Positions 45,452 through 56,840 of a stretch of DNA of 64,000 nucleotides are shown in pieces. Each line of letters opens with the position of its first letter. Positions within the stretch are counted from its first letter, which is position 1. The position numbers and the translations under genes are program-made. The stretch spans positions 76,139,525 through 76,203,524 of the forward strand of contig JAMXIF010000003.1 in assembly GCA_028583685.1 (NCBI GenBank). Reading direction: 5' to 3'. This stretch comes from Petaurus breviceps papuanus. Its lineage: Eukaryota; Chordata; Mammalia; Diprotodontia; Petauridae. The notes under the pieces were generated by a model, which worked only from the letters and a program-made list of their open reading frames with translations, was not told where the DNA came from and searched no databases.

Positions 45452-47730
45452 AAAGGCAATGAGGAGAGAAAATAGGTCAAAGAAAGATTCTACTACCTAA
45501 AAGCCATGATTTGAAAAAAAAAAAAATTTCCTAGACACTCTATTTAAGAAGTCATAAATGAAAACTGCCCCAGAGCTACTAAAACCAGTGACAGATAAAA
45601 TCCACCAATCACCTACTAAAAGGAGCCTCAAAAGGAAAATCCCAGGAATGTCAGTTCCAAAATTCAAAGCTTCCACATTAAAGAAAAAATACTACAAACA
45701 GTCAAAAAGAGTAGTTCGAGTACAAAGGAATCACTCAGGATCACATAAGACCTGTCAACATCTACAAAAACTGAGAAGATACCTTCTTCCAAAAGGCAAA
45801 ATAAATACACTTATAAAGAAGCATAACACCCTACAAAGTTGCATAATATCTCATAAAGAGAAAAACAAGGCTTTAATGGAATAGAAGAAGCATTAGTATA
45901 TCTGATTAAAAGATCAAAGGTGAAAAGAGATTTTCTAATATGAATCCAGAGAAACCTAGAAGGGTAATTCATTTGAGATACTGAAAGATGTTATATGATG
46001 TAGTGCTAACATTCCAAGAAGGGGAGAATAATCAAGTGCCCTTTCAGAACCAAAGGATATTAAGGGAGTTAAATAAGAAAAACAGCACACAGGGATGAAT
46101 TGATACTGCTCTGAGGGTCAGAAGAGCAAAAAGAAAAGAAAGGGTAAAAGGAAGAAAACACTAATATAGAAAGTAATGATGGAGTCCTAACAGAACTGCC
46201 CTCAGCCCCAATATCCAAACTTCACTACAGATCCACTGTATCTACTCTAGTCCCCCGGGGCCAATATCCTAACATATGCCTCACTGCTCACTAGAACAAG
46301 TGTATCCAGGAACTCTTAGTTCCCACAGAAACAGCAGGTGCACCCATATGATAGAAACCTAGAACTGCGGGCTCCCCCCCCCCACCATTTCCCACGAGAA
46401 CAAGTGTGCAATCACATCATCCATTTAGCCCAAGAAAGGACCACAATACCTAATTATCCATCTTGACCAGACGACCAGAATAGCTAGCCTATCAGAAGAC
46501 AGCACCACCAGGATGTAGAACAGGATGCTTGACCACATAACTGTAGAAGGGGCCCACCCTATGTTAGCGCCTATGCAGTGATAGTAAAGGACTGACCTAC
46601 AGTGAACCTATGACATAGAGAGGCTTATTATAATATTATTACCATACATACATACCCCCCCCAACTGTATGCATTATGGGTAACCACATGTGCAGTTACA
46701 CTAAGGCCAAGACCCCCTCCTCCATTACTTAATCCTTCAACAAACCCCCCCCTATCAATCATGCTCCCATAATTATATGTAAATCTTGATTATGTAATCA
46801 GCATCATATTTTCTATAAATTTGTGCGTGTTGCCTTACTGAGGGGGCTAATTTCCTCAAAGGGACTTAGCCACCCGCCAGAGCACGAAACCTCAAAATTA
46901 TAATAAATCTTTCCAACTGGCTTGGAGTCGGCCTGAGTCTTTGTAGTTATTTAGACAGGCCCCACTGCAACCCTACTGGAACCTCATCAGTAAGAAGAAA
47001 GGGATGGAATTTGCTATTTCTCATAACTGGGGTAAGATTATACAAACAAGGAAAAAGGGATTGGGGAGAGGGGGAGGAGTGAGTAAACCTCAATCTATCT
47101 CAAAGGAGACAAAATACAGACACACAAATACACATGGAGTTTTCACAGAAATATGTTGAACTCAATGGAAACCAGAAAGACCCAGGGGATGAGAGGGAGA
47201 GAACTGGAAATAGAGGGGATGCACATCAACTGGGGAATGGCTGAATAAGTAGCAGTATATGACTGTTTTGGAATACTATTATGATATAAGAAATGATGAT
47301 CAGGATATCTTCAGAAAAACCTGGAAAGATTTATATGAACTGACACAGAATCAAGTTAAGCAGAATCAAGAGATCACTGTACACAATAACAGCAATATTG
47401 TAATAAAGAGTAATTGTGAAATACTTAGCTACTCTGATCGAGACAAAGATCCAATACAATTTGGAACAACTCATCATGAAAAATGCTATCTATACAGCTC
47501 CAAACAGTAAACTGGTTAATCTAAGTGCAAAATGAAGTACAATTTTTTCCACTTTATTTTTCTTGCCTTTTTTTTTTTGCAATGTGGTTAATATGTTTGG
47601 CATGATTTCACAATGGTAAAAATATAAACTTGCTATTTCTCTTTTATGATAAATTGACTAAAAAATATTGGTTTTTCCACAAGCTCTGGAAGGCAAATGA
47701 GGGAACAAGCCTACAAATTTATATATATAT
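45452..47730 (+). mobile_element. Old L1-derived element: ORF1, spacer, last part of ORF2, 3' UTR; split by an LTR
   Basis: 45558-45884 is an ORF1 C-terminal remnant (KIHQSPTKRSLKRKIPG). A purine-rich spacer follows, and only the extreme end of ORF2 remains at 47220-47510 (ggggaatggctgaataagta, gatatcttcagaaaaacctg), then L1 3' UTR. The large central deletion is shared in kind, but not in position, with the younger half-L1s. Confidence 0.65.
46177..46989 (+). mobile_element. Solo LTR, family D, 813 bp
   Basis: Ends are inverted, TGATGGAG and CTCATCA, flanked by a 4-bp target duplication GTAA (46173-46176 and 46990-46993). aataaa occurs at about 46902, followed by a U5-like stretch. A 4-bp duplication is typical of gamma-like (ERV1) elements. 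No internal retroviral region; solo. Confidence 0.85.
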
Positions 47731-47772
47731 AAAGATATGAGCATGGAGGTAAAATAAACATAACATGAAAAC

Positions 47773-48298
47773 TCAGGTAGACATGGTGGCCCATGCCATA
47801 ATCCCTGCTGCCTAGGAGACTGAGGATGGGATATAATTGAGAAATCTGAATTACAATAGTAGTTGTTTTTTTTAGTAATTTTCAGTTATGTCCCCTTTGG
47901 GGTTTTTCTTAGCAAAGATACTGGAGTGGCATGTCATTTCCTCCTCCAGTTGATTTAACAGATGATACACTGACAGACACAGTGTTAAATGATTTGCCCA
48001 TGGTCACACAGCAAGTAAACATCTGAGGCTGAATTTAAGCTCAGATCTTCCTGACAAAAGGCTCAGCACTCTATCAACTGTACCACCTAGCTGCCCCTGA
48101 ACTAGTGGTCTAAGCCAATCCTGTGTCCAAGCTAAGTCTGGCACTAAAATGCTACTGTTCCAAGTCTGGCACTAAAAGAGTGAAGTTGCCCAAACTGGAA
48201 ATGAAGCAGGTCAAACACCCCATGCTAATTACTAGTGTAATCTGGCCCATGAGAAGCTGCTGCACTTCCATCCTGGGAGATTGAGACTTGGTCTCTCC
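47773..48298 (+). pseudogene. 7SL (SRP) RNA pseudogene, split by a SINE
   Basis: 5' part 47773-47856: catggtggcccatgccataa, then tccctgctgcctaggagact, matches the 7SL Alu domain. 3' part 48099-48298: tagtggtctaagccaatcct, gtgtccaagctaagtctggc, the S-domain motif ggaaatgaagcaggtcaaac, then gctgcacttccatcctggga and agacttggtctct. About 280 bp of 7SL in all (human 7SL is about 299), many substitutions, and a 3' A-rich stretch. It is a retroposed, nonfunctional copy. Confidence 0.85.
47857..48098 (-). mobile_element. CORE-SINE with RTE-type tail inside the 7SL pseudogene
   Basis: Ends on the plus strand with gtaccacctagctgcccc (the SINE's 5' end) and starts with the tail region (gtcccctttggggtttttct, then tagcaaagatactggagtgg). 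Same type as 33466-33695. About 240 bp. Confidence 0.85.
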
Positions 48299-48469
48299 CC
48301 TCACTTACCCAAAAAAGTCAGTTGACTTAAAAAAGAAAGTCACACAGGAAAATTGAAGGCTGTGTAAAATTTCAGCTTCCACTGAAGAAGATTTAAGCTA
48401 TCAATTAAATATAAAATGAAAGGCAAATTCTTTTTAAGGACCAGGTCAAGCTTAATCTTTTCCTTTTAA

Positions 48470-49500
48470 ACAAAGTGAAACCAACAAAGTCTTACTAAAT
48501 GCTTTCTCAGTCCTTCATAACGTTGTCCTTTATCCCCTTTATCCCAACTGACTTCCCTTCCCTCTTCAATGAGTTCAGGAAATGGCTCACAATTTTTCTC
48601 TCCTCCCCAATTTCTGCTCTCATACAAGGGGAATTCAACATACATACTGACTCCCTCAAACACCACTAATTTCCTTAACCACTTCCACTTTCCACGACCT
48701 ATTCTTCCACCTCACTTTAGCCACACACAAAAAATGTCCGATCTTTCCATCACTCACAAAATGTACCAATCCCACATTCAAGAATTTCAAAATCTCCTTA
48801 TCCTACCATAATAAGAGGCTTTCCACCTCTCCCCTCTGTCTTAAATAACCTGAACAGACTCTTTGTCTTCACCATCATCTCCAATCCCTTGACCTTTCAA
48901 TTATCTCACAAGCCATCCCCCCCATACTAGCAACTCTCCTCTTTTTGAGGAGACCTCTGGCCCCCTGATGAGCCAAAACTCTACAAGTGAGTCCCTGGAC
49001 CTCCTATCATTTCACCAATGTCCTGCCAAGCCTCAGCCTTGGATAACTTCCATTATCTGCTGCCTTCACTCCTAAACATGCTGAACTAAGGTAGAGAAAA
49101 ATCATAAAACCATTCTCATTAGGTTCACTACAAACTTATATTATGTAACCTCAACTAGGCCCTCATTGCCATTAGGCAATCCGACTACACCTCCTTTATC
49201 AACTCATCATCCCACTGATCACAGCTACACTTCCAAAACTTTTCATCTCTCCTCAAACCTCCCATGGTTCCTCTTACCCCACCCATCTCCAAAACCCAGA
49301 TCCCTATGAGCTTACCTCATATTTCATAGAAAAAAACTGAAACCATGCATCTGAGCTCTCTCCTCCTCGCTTCCTCATCTCCTATTGCTCAAATACCTTC
49401 CACCACTATCATCTCCTTCATTCCTATCTCAAGGCTGAGGTGGCCTTACTTACCAAGACTAACCCCTCTGTCTGGTCAAGTAATCCCATTTCATTCTGTC
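48470..49500 (+). mobile_element. L2 fragment, endonuclease to early RT region
   Basis: The frame at 48569-48811 includes a degraded endonuclease end (GNSTYILTPSNTTNFLNHF, compared with the L2 GDFNIH-x-D-x-PSNT pattern). The later sequence gccctcattgccattaggca and ccccacccatctccaaaacc fits further L2 coding sequence. Interrupted at about 49500 by an LTR. Confidence 0.6.
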
Positions 49501-50058
49501 TTCTCTGTGAGCTTCAACATGGAACGGGAACTGGACAAGGCGCTGAAAGCTGCCTGCCTGTGAAACCAGGTGACGATTGGGCGAATTCAGGCAAGAGCTA
49601 GGACCATGGAAGAGGAACCATGGAATCTGGAAACCAGCCTCAAGCCAAGATGAAAGGACTTCTCCTTGGGTATTTAGTGCTGATTGAAAAGATAATGATT
49701 TACTGTGGCCTAGGGGTGGAAGAACTTGTACTTTGTACCTTGTACCCCTTAAGGATGACTGAGTGAAGGATGATTGGAAACTAGTCTCCAATCAAGAAGA
49801 AAGAAGACTTTCTGACTGAGAGTTTAAGACACTGTGAACTAGGGATAGGAGACCTTTGTATTTTGTATCCTGAATGATATCTTTTGTTTAAAACTATGTG
49901 GCCACTTCAGTGATAAGTTGTTATATTATATCATTGTGAATGCTGTACTTTGGTTTCTGTGAATGTTTTGCTTTAGTTTACTACTGAATAAAGAGAGAGT
50001 TCACTATACTATGTGGTCAGAGCAGTCTTCTGGAGAGCTGCTCATGCTTGGCTTTACA
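49500..50058 (+). mobile_element. Diverged LTR related to family A
   Basis: The 3' part aligns with the 7062-8237 LTR: agccaagatgaaaggacttc, ttgggtatttagtgctgatt, ggcctaggggtgga, then ctactgaataaagagagagt, and the end gcttggctttaca. It lacks the 69-bp repeat region. The left boundary is approximate and no target duplication was confirmed. Confidence 0.6.
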
Positions 50059-50104
50059 GTCACACAGCTAGTAAGTGTCAGACGATTAGTCTTCCAGACT
50101 CCAA
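50059..50104 (-). repeat. CORE-SINE remnant
   Basis: gtcacacagctagtaagtgt is the reverse of the CORE region. Only about 40 bp. Confidence 0.5.
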
Positions 50105-51065
50105 ATTAACAAAATAATCAACCAGTAATCATTTCTTAAGTACCTTCTCTGTGCCAAAAACTACACTAAGCACAAGAAGTTCAAAATCTAAAGGGAGAAA
50201 AAAAAAATACAAACCAACCACATACAAGAAAAGTAGGAAGTAAATGAGAGGGAAAGCAACAGAATTAAGAGGGGTTGGAAAAGACTTCCTGTAAGAGATG
50301 AAACTTTAGCTGGGACTTGAAGGAAGTGATAAAAGTCAGTAGGCAGAGATGAGGAAGGACAATATTCCTCACACTGGAGAAAGCCAGAGAAAATGCACAG
50401 AGACTAGGGATGCAGTGTCTTGTTTTGTAAAACAGTCAGGAGAACAGTGTCACTGGACATAAAAATATGTGGTGGAGAAAAAATGTAAGACTGGAAAGGC
50501 AGAAGGAGCCTAGGTTATTAAGGGCTCTGAACACCAGAAGGTTTTGTATTTGATGCTAGAAACAATAAGGAGCCAGGGGAGTTTACTGAGTAGGGAGAAT
50601 GACATGGTAGGGTCCGTACTATAGTAAAATCACTCTGGTACCTGAATGGAGGATGTGATGGAATAGCGGGAGACCTGAGACCCATTAACAGGTTGTTTCA
50701 ATAGTCTAGGCAGAAGTGATAAGGGTCTGCACTAGAATGGTAACAATGTCAAAGGAGTAAAGGAGGTATATTTGAGAGATGCTGCAAAAGTGAAATCCAC
50801 AGGCCTTGGCAAGAGACTGACTATGGCGGGGTAAGAGATGGGTAAGAAGTCAAAGATGACTCCTCGGTTGTGAGCTTGAGGGACTGGGAGGATTTTTGCC
50901 CTCTATCATAACAGGCAAGGTTGCAGGGAGGGGAGAGACAGGGTTAAAGGAGAAAGATGAGTTCCATTTTGGACCTACTGAGTTTAGGGTGTATAATGAA
51001 CATCCATTCAAGACATCTGAAGGGCAAGATGGAAATACAAGACTAGGGCAAGATAGGTAGATAAG
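50105..51065 (+). repeat. Ancient interspersed repeat, longest copy
   Basis: ttaagtaccttctctgtgcc, ggggttggaaaagacttcct, ttattaagggctctgaacac, aaaatcactctggtacctga, gtttcaatagtctaggcaga, aagatgactcctcggttgtg. At about 960 bp this is the most complete copy of the unnamed family seen at 4070, 33330 and 38370. Confidence 0.55.
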
Positions 51066-51599
51066 TACAGCAAAAGTTGTGTTATCTTAATATTTACCAA
51101 AGGAAAGGTTGAAAATGGAAAAATCTGATCTACTTTCAAAACAAATTAAACAATCTCACAAATCTTACAGCCTAGAAGCTCTACTGCTGAGTGTGCCCTA
51201 GGACAGAAAATTCATTTTAATTAACAAACACTTCTTCTGCACTTGCTCTATTTAAAGAATTGTGCCAGCTGCTGGGGCTGAGAGTGGAAGAGGTGTTACA
51301 ATGAATACATAGTCTCTTTCCCTTTTAGAATGAGAAAAAATTACAAGTAAAATGACTTGAGAACAGTTACGAAACAACCTATCAACAAGTACCAAGTAAT
51401 ATAAATTGAATAAACAAATTGAACACTGTAAATAAAGGCTAAGATAAAACAAGTGCCATAGAGAAAAAGTTAAATCTAATTTTACTACACCTAATGATAA
51501 GTTCTCTCAAAGTTATCATTATATCTTCATAAAGTTTAAAAAGAATTTTCACAGTTTTACAGCAAAAAATGTTCTTAATTCTTCTATTTTGCTCCATCT
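51066..51599. other. Intron, nothing recognised
   Basis: AT-rich intron without a supported feature. Confidence 0.4.
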
Positions 51600-51800
51600 T
51601 TTATCTTTCCAGACTTCTCTGCATCATTTAACATTACTGACGACCTGCTGCTCTTCCTAAACACTCTCTCCTCCTTGGTTTTCCATGACCCTGTTCTCTA
51701 TTGGTTCTCTGACAGGTCTAAGCAATCCTTTTTAGTATCCACTGTTCAAACATCATCCTTGGTCTACTCACTGTATATGGGTATATCTCAAGACTCTCTC
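51600..51800 (+). repeat. L2 RT fragment
   Basis: A degraded frame similar to the L2 'DLSAAFDTVDH-x-x-LL-x-x-LSSLG' region (FNITDDLLLFLNTLSSLVF). Confidence 0.5.
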
Positions 51801-51804
51801 CGCC

Positions 51805-52740
51805 ATGGGGTACAGTTAAGATGGCAGAGAAAAGGCAAATATTTGCCTGAGTTCTCCCAAAAACCCTTCACAACACCTTTAAATAATGTCCTAAAAAAAC
51901 TCTGGAGGAGCAGAACCCACAAAAAGACGGGGTAAAATAATTTTCTGGGGGCAGCTAGGTGGCATAGTGAGTAAAGGGCCAGCCCTGGAGTCAGGAGGAC
52001 CCAAGTTCGGTTTGGTCTCAGACACTTAACACTCACATAAAAAAACTAGCCATGTAACCTTGGGCAAGTTACTTAACCCCAATTGCCCTCCAAAGGGCAA
52101 ATAACAATAATAATAATAATTTTCCAGTCAAAGACAAATTAGAAGATCAGCAAGGGCAAGAAAGAAACAATTCAAGTATGGCAGATTCACAGTCAGGATA
52201 ACACAAGATTTAGCAGCTTCTACATTAAAGGATCAAAAGGCTTGGACTATGACATTCTGGAGGGTAAAGGTTCTAGGATTATAACCAAGAATCACCTACC
52301 CAGCAAAACTGAGTATAATCTTTCAGGGGAAAAAATGGATATTCAATGAAAGAGAAAATTTTCAAGCATTCTTGATGAAAAGACCAGAGCTAAATAGAAC
52401 ATCTGACTTTCAAATACAAGACTCAAGAAAAGCATAAAAAGGTAAATAGGAAAAGGGAAATCATAAGGGTCTTAATAAGATTAAACTGTTTACATTTCTA
52501 CATGGGAAGATGACATGATTTTTTTACGACATGACTAATATGGAAATTTTTTGCAGGACCACACATGTATAATTTATATTAAATTGCTTTCTTTCTCAGA
52601 GGAGGTGGGGAGGATAGGAGTGAGATGATCTGAAACTCAAAATGTTAAAAACAAACGTTAAAACTGTTTTTACATGTAGCTGGGGAAAAATAAAATAGTA
52701 AATAAATAATTATAATAATAAATAAAATAATAATAAATTA
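51805..52740 (+). mobile_element. Half-L1 with a large internal deletion
   Basis: L1 5' start (ggtacagttaagatggcaga, then aggagcagaacccacaaaaa) joins, beyond a SINE, straight to the ORF1 C-terminal domain (cagtcaggataacacaagat, accaagaatcacctacccag) and a short 3' UTR ending ttacatgtagctggggaaaa. No ORF2, and most of ORF1 is missing. Confidence 0.7.
51947..52100 (+). mobile_element. CORE-SINE, intermediate subfamily
   Basis: gggggcagctaggtggcata, then gccctggagtcaggaggacc, CORE cactcacataaaaaaactag, ccatgtaaccttgggcaagt. It has the A-rich CORE insertion like 38579. Confidence 0.88.
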
Positions 52741-52741
52741 A

Positions 52742-52908
52742 TTTGGGGGGGGGAGGTTTGGAGGAGGAAAGGTAGGGTAATTGGGGTTAAGTGACTTGCC
52801 CAAAGTCACACACCTAGTAACTATTAAGTGTCTGAGGCCAGACTTGTACTCAGGTCCTCCTGACTCCAGGGCTAGTGCTCTATTCACTGCGCTACCTAGC
52901 TGCCCCCA
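52742..52908 (-). mobile_element. CORE-SINE, older subfamily
   Basis: Reverse orientation: ttaagtgacttgcccaaagt, then cctcctgactccagggctag, ending gctacctagctgcccc. Confidence 0.85.
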
Positions 52909-52919
52909 AAAATTTATTT

Positions 52920-53405
52920 TTAATAAAAACAGTCTGCCCTGGGCCTTCCCCACACATTAATTCCCATGTTTCTATTGAGGGCATTACCATTCTTCTGCTC
53001 AGCAGGTTGTCCCTAACTCCTCCATCTTCCTAAGCCTTCCTACCCCAATCAACTATCAATTATTGCTGATTCCATCTCCACAATATCTACCATCTATAAT
53101 TTTCTCTCCATTTATATAGCAAGCAAGTCAGTTCAAACCCTCATCTATCTGACGGGCTGTAAAAACAGCTTTCTAATTGGTTTCTCAGTCTCTTGGTTTT
53201 CCCCTCTCCGATTCATCTTCCACACAGCTACTGAACTGATATTCCTAAAGCACAGCTCTGATCACATTATTCCATTGCTCAGTGTTCCCCTATTGACTCC
53301 AAGACAAGTACTGCTTTATTTTTTTCATCTTTGCATTGTTAGCACCTGATACTATAGCTGGGGCCACACAGTCAGCATTTAACAAATGTTTGCTGAATTT
53401 CACTG
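52920..53405 (+). repeat. L2 fragment with 3' end
   Basis: cagctactgaactgatattc, cagctctgatcacattattc, ccctattgactccaagacaa, and the terminus catttaacaaatgtttgctg. Confidence 0.65.
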
Positions 53406-53420
53406 AAGAACAATGACATG

Positions 53421-53577
53421 GGGCAGCTAGGTGGCACAGTGAATAGAGCACCAGCCCCAGAGTCAGGAGAACCTGAGTTCAAATGTGGCCTCAGACATTT
53501 AACACTTACTAGCCATGTGACCTTGGGCAAGTCACTTAACCCCAATTGCCTGCCCTCCTCCTCCAAAAAAAAAAAAA
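53421..53577 (+). mobile_element. CORE-SINE, older subfamily
   Basis: gggcagctaggtggcacagt, then gccccagagtcaggagaacc, CORE ttaacacttactagccatgt. Flanked by caatgacatg and caacgacatg. Confidence 0.9.
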
Positions 53578-53584
53578 CAACGAC

Positions 53585-53690
53585 ATGCTGGAAAGCATTC
53601 AGAGGAGCACAACCAATATAGCGCAGAAACTCATATTCACGCCATATGAATCAAAGTCAATTAAAGGAACTTAGTATGTTTAGCAGAAAG
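53585..53690 (+). repeat. L3/CR1 3' end fragment
   Basis: cgccatatgaatcaaagtca, then attaaaggaacttagtatgt, then tta: the plus-strand L3/CR1 3' region. Confidence 0.5.
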
Positions 53691-55208
53691 GGATGGTAAC
53701 TCGTAGAGGCAGTACCTCCCGCGGCTCCGGCTTCCACCTTCCCCAATCCATCTAAAAAGGGGACTCTAAACAAACTTTGGAGCTGCAGAACCCACAAAAT
53801 GACACAGAGAAGCTAATCTCCCGCTGAGGACAACCTGGCAGGCCGGCAGGAATGGGCCAGCGCAGCACTCTGGGAGCCGAGCCCGGACCCACACCGAGGC
53901 TTTAGACCCAGGGTGGGCCTGACCAGCCACCAGCAGGAGGGACTCCAGATCAGCAGCAGCTGTGGCCATTTCCAGATTGTACAACACACAGATGCAAAGG
54001 ACAAAATGAGAGGTCAGTGCAGTTTGGACTTTGGGACCCAGAAAGGAGGAGTAAGTCAGCTTTTGCCCCCAGGATGAGAAGCCACTGAGTCCCCCGCACA
54101 GTCAGCCAGCACCTCATGGCAGCTTCAGCTCCTGGCCGGCAGAGTGTAGGGGGACCAAGCACCAGTCCGAGGGGTAATCGCACTTGCTTTAACCTGCCTG
54201 GATCTGTATTGCAGTCTAGGGTGGAGGTCCTAGAGTGTGTGTCCAGCTTGCCAGAGCGTGTGGAAGCCTCAGAGAGGGCACCCATCTAATACCTCCGGCA
54301 GCTGAGAAAACCTCAGCATTTGGGACGAAAGCTCCCCTGTCTGGTGGCAGAGTCCTACTGTGGCAAAAAGCCCAGAAGTCAAGTAATTGAGTGGCAACAT
54401 GACCAAGCAAAGGAAACAGAAGATTCCAACATTAGACTCCTATTTTGGGGGCAAAAAGGAGCAAAGCATGCAACAGGAGGAAGACAGTGAAGTCAGAACT
54501 CCTGCACCAAAAGCTTCAAAGGAAAATACAAGCTGATGACAGGTCATAGAGGACCTCAAGAAGCAGAGAAGTCGAGGAAAACTTGGGAAGAGAAATGAGA
54601 ACAATGCAAGAAAATTACGAAATGAGAGTCAACAGCCTGACTGAGGAAAATAACACCTTAAAAAATAGACTAACTCAAATGGCAAAAGAGGCTCAAAAAC
54701 GCAATGAGGAGAAGAATGCCTTAAAAAGCTGAATTTGCCAGATGGAAAAAGAATTTCAAAAGCTCACTGACGAGAATCATTGCTTCAGAATTAGACTGGA
54801 GCAAATGGAGGCTAATGATGAGAAATTAGGCTAATTGTGAGAAATCAAGATGCTGTTAAACAGATCCAAACAAATGAAAGAATAGAAGGCAATGTGAAAT
54901 ATCTCACTGGGAAAACCACTGACCTGGAAAATAGATCCAGGAGAGATAATTTTAAAAATTATTGGACTACCTGAAAGCCATGATCAAAGTAAGAACCTAG
55001 AAATCATCCTCCAGGAAGTTCTCAAAGAAAACTGCCCTGATGTTTTAGAACCAGAGGGCAAAACAGAGGTTGAAAGAATCCACCAATCACCTCCTGAAAA
55101 AGATCCCAAAAAGAAAACTCCTAGGAATATTACAGCCAGGTTCCAGAATTCCCAGATTAGGGAGAAACTATTACCAGTAGCCAGGAAGAAACAATTTGAA
55201 TATTGTGG

Positions 55209-56422
55209 TGTAATGTAATGCCAAGCAAAGGCAACTTCCCAAGGTTCAGAATACCAGCATAGGTGCTCTCCATTTTATTCAGTGACCAACCAAGAACAGA
55301 GAAGATCAAAACATGACATCATTCAAAATACAGCATTTACTAAGGGTGATTAAATAATCTCCAAGTACTACCCCACCCCAGGACCTTCCAATCATTCAAT
55401 CAATTACAAAGTCCCTGTTCTAAATACTACTCCACCCCTAGGCTGTACCTTCATTTAGTCCACCACAAAGCCCCTTTTCTCAAATGGAGATTAGTTTCCA
55501 AACATAAGTAAAGTACCTTCATTTGTTCAATCACAGAGCACAAAAAGGTCAAACGTTCCCCACCCCTGGATCACAATTGAATCTACCCCAAAGTTACATC
55601 AAGTTTAAGCACAGCACTTAATACCCAAATGGAGGTCTTTTCTTCATCTTGACACCAAGGCAAGTTCTCAGCAATCTTAGTTCCTGGGGAGACAAGGCTT
55701 AGCAAGGCCACAAGATACATTGCCAGTCTCTTCATTAATTCATCCTCTGTCTGTAGAACAGTCCTAGAACCCCTGAAAACATTAGCAAAACCCTCTCCCA
55801 GGATTTCTGTAAACATACAACAAGAAAATCCTTCTTCAGGGCTTCTGAACCAACAGAAAGGTTCCCAGACCCCTGCAACAACAGCACTGTCCTTCACCAG
55901 TGGACAGTATTCACTCTGTCTGCAGGACAGTCTCCAGACCCCTGCAACAACAGCACTGTCTTTCACCAATGGACAGTATTCACTCTCTGTCTACAGGACA
56001 GTCTCAGGAGCTCTTAGCCAACAGCCAGGTTCCAGGACTTCAACAACAGGACTGTCTTTCACCAGTGGACAAATCTGGCAAAACAACATCAAAACAGACA
56101 GACAAAGTACCAGCAAAACAGCCATGTCTCCTCAGTCCTTGGCAGCTCAGGGGGCAGGTCTCAAAAGTCCAGGGCAATTCAAAGTGGCCCCCAGCAATTC
56201 TCTCAGTCTCTCTCTGCCTCCACGAGGTGCTGCTTCCAAAAAGTTCTTCTGCCTCTCTCTTGTCTCTCCAAATCTACGTCACCAGCTCCTCCCAGTTCAG
56301 GACTCTCTTTTCACATCAATAAGTCCATCCCACAGGTGGGATTAACAAGCTCTGGGTTTTAACGCAATCAGTTTGAAAACCAAGCCAATACAGGGGAATC
56401 TTTATATTCCATTACTATCACA
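55209..56422 (-). mobile_element. Solo LTR, family A, 1214 bp
   Basis: On the plus strand it starts TGTAATGTAATGCC and ends TATCACA, with a perfect 5-bp target duplication TGTGG (55204-55208 and 56423-56427). Removing it restores the half-L1 sequence aatattgtggaaacacaatc. It carries the same 69-bp repeat array as 7062-8237, in opposite orientation. Solo and younger than the half-L1 it sits in. Confidence 0.92.
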
Positions 56423-56787
56423 TGTGGAAACACAATCAGGGTAACCCAGGATCTGGCAGCTTCTACACTGAGGTATCAAAGGGCCTGGAATATGATATTC
56501 CGGAGGTCAAAGGAGCTGGGATTAAAACCAAGAATCACCTACCCAGCAAAACTGAGTATCATGTTTCAGAGGAAAATATGGTAATTCAGCGGAAGAGGAC
56601 TTTCAAGCATTCTTATTGAAAAAACCAGAGTTGAATAGAAATATTAACATTCAGATACAAGAAGCATGAGAAGGTAAACAGGGAAAAGAAATCATAAGGA
56701 ACTTATCAAAGTTGAACTATTAACATTCCTACATGGAAAAACAGTAATTGTAACTTATGAACCTTTTCTCAGTAGTTGAAGGGAATA

Positions 56788-56840
56788 GAAATATATATAT
56801 GTGTATGTGTGTGTGTGTGTGTATGTGTGTGTCTGTATAT
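56788..56840. repeat. TA/TG microsatellite in half-L1 3' UTR
   Basis: tatatatatgtgtatgtgtg-type array at the same consensus position as 20880, 44553 and 62357. Confidence 0.9.

Noticed and set aside
49345-49563. 72-codon open frame with a hydrophobic start
   Set aside because: It crosses from decayed L2 into the LTR at about 49500, with no independent support.
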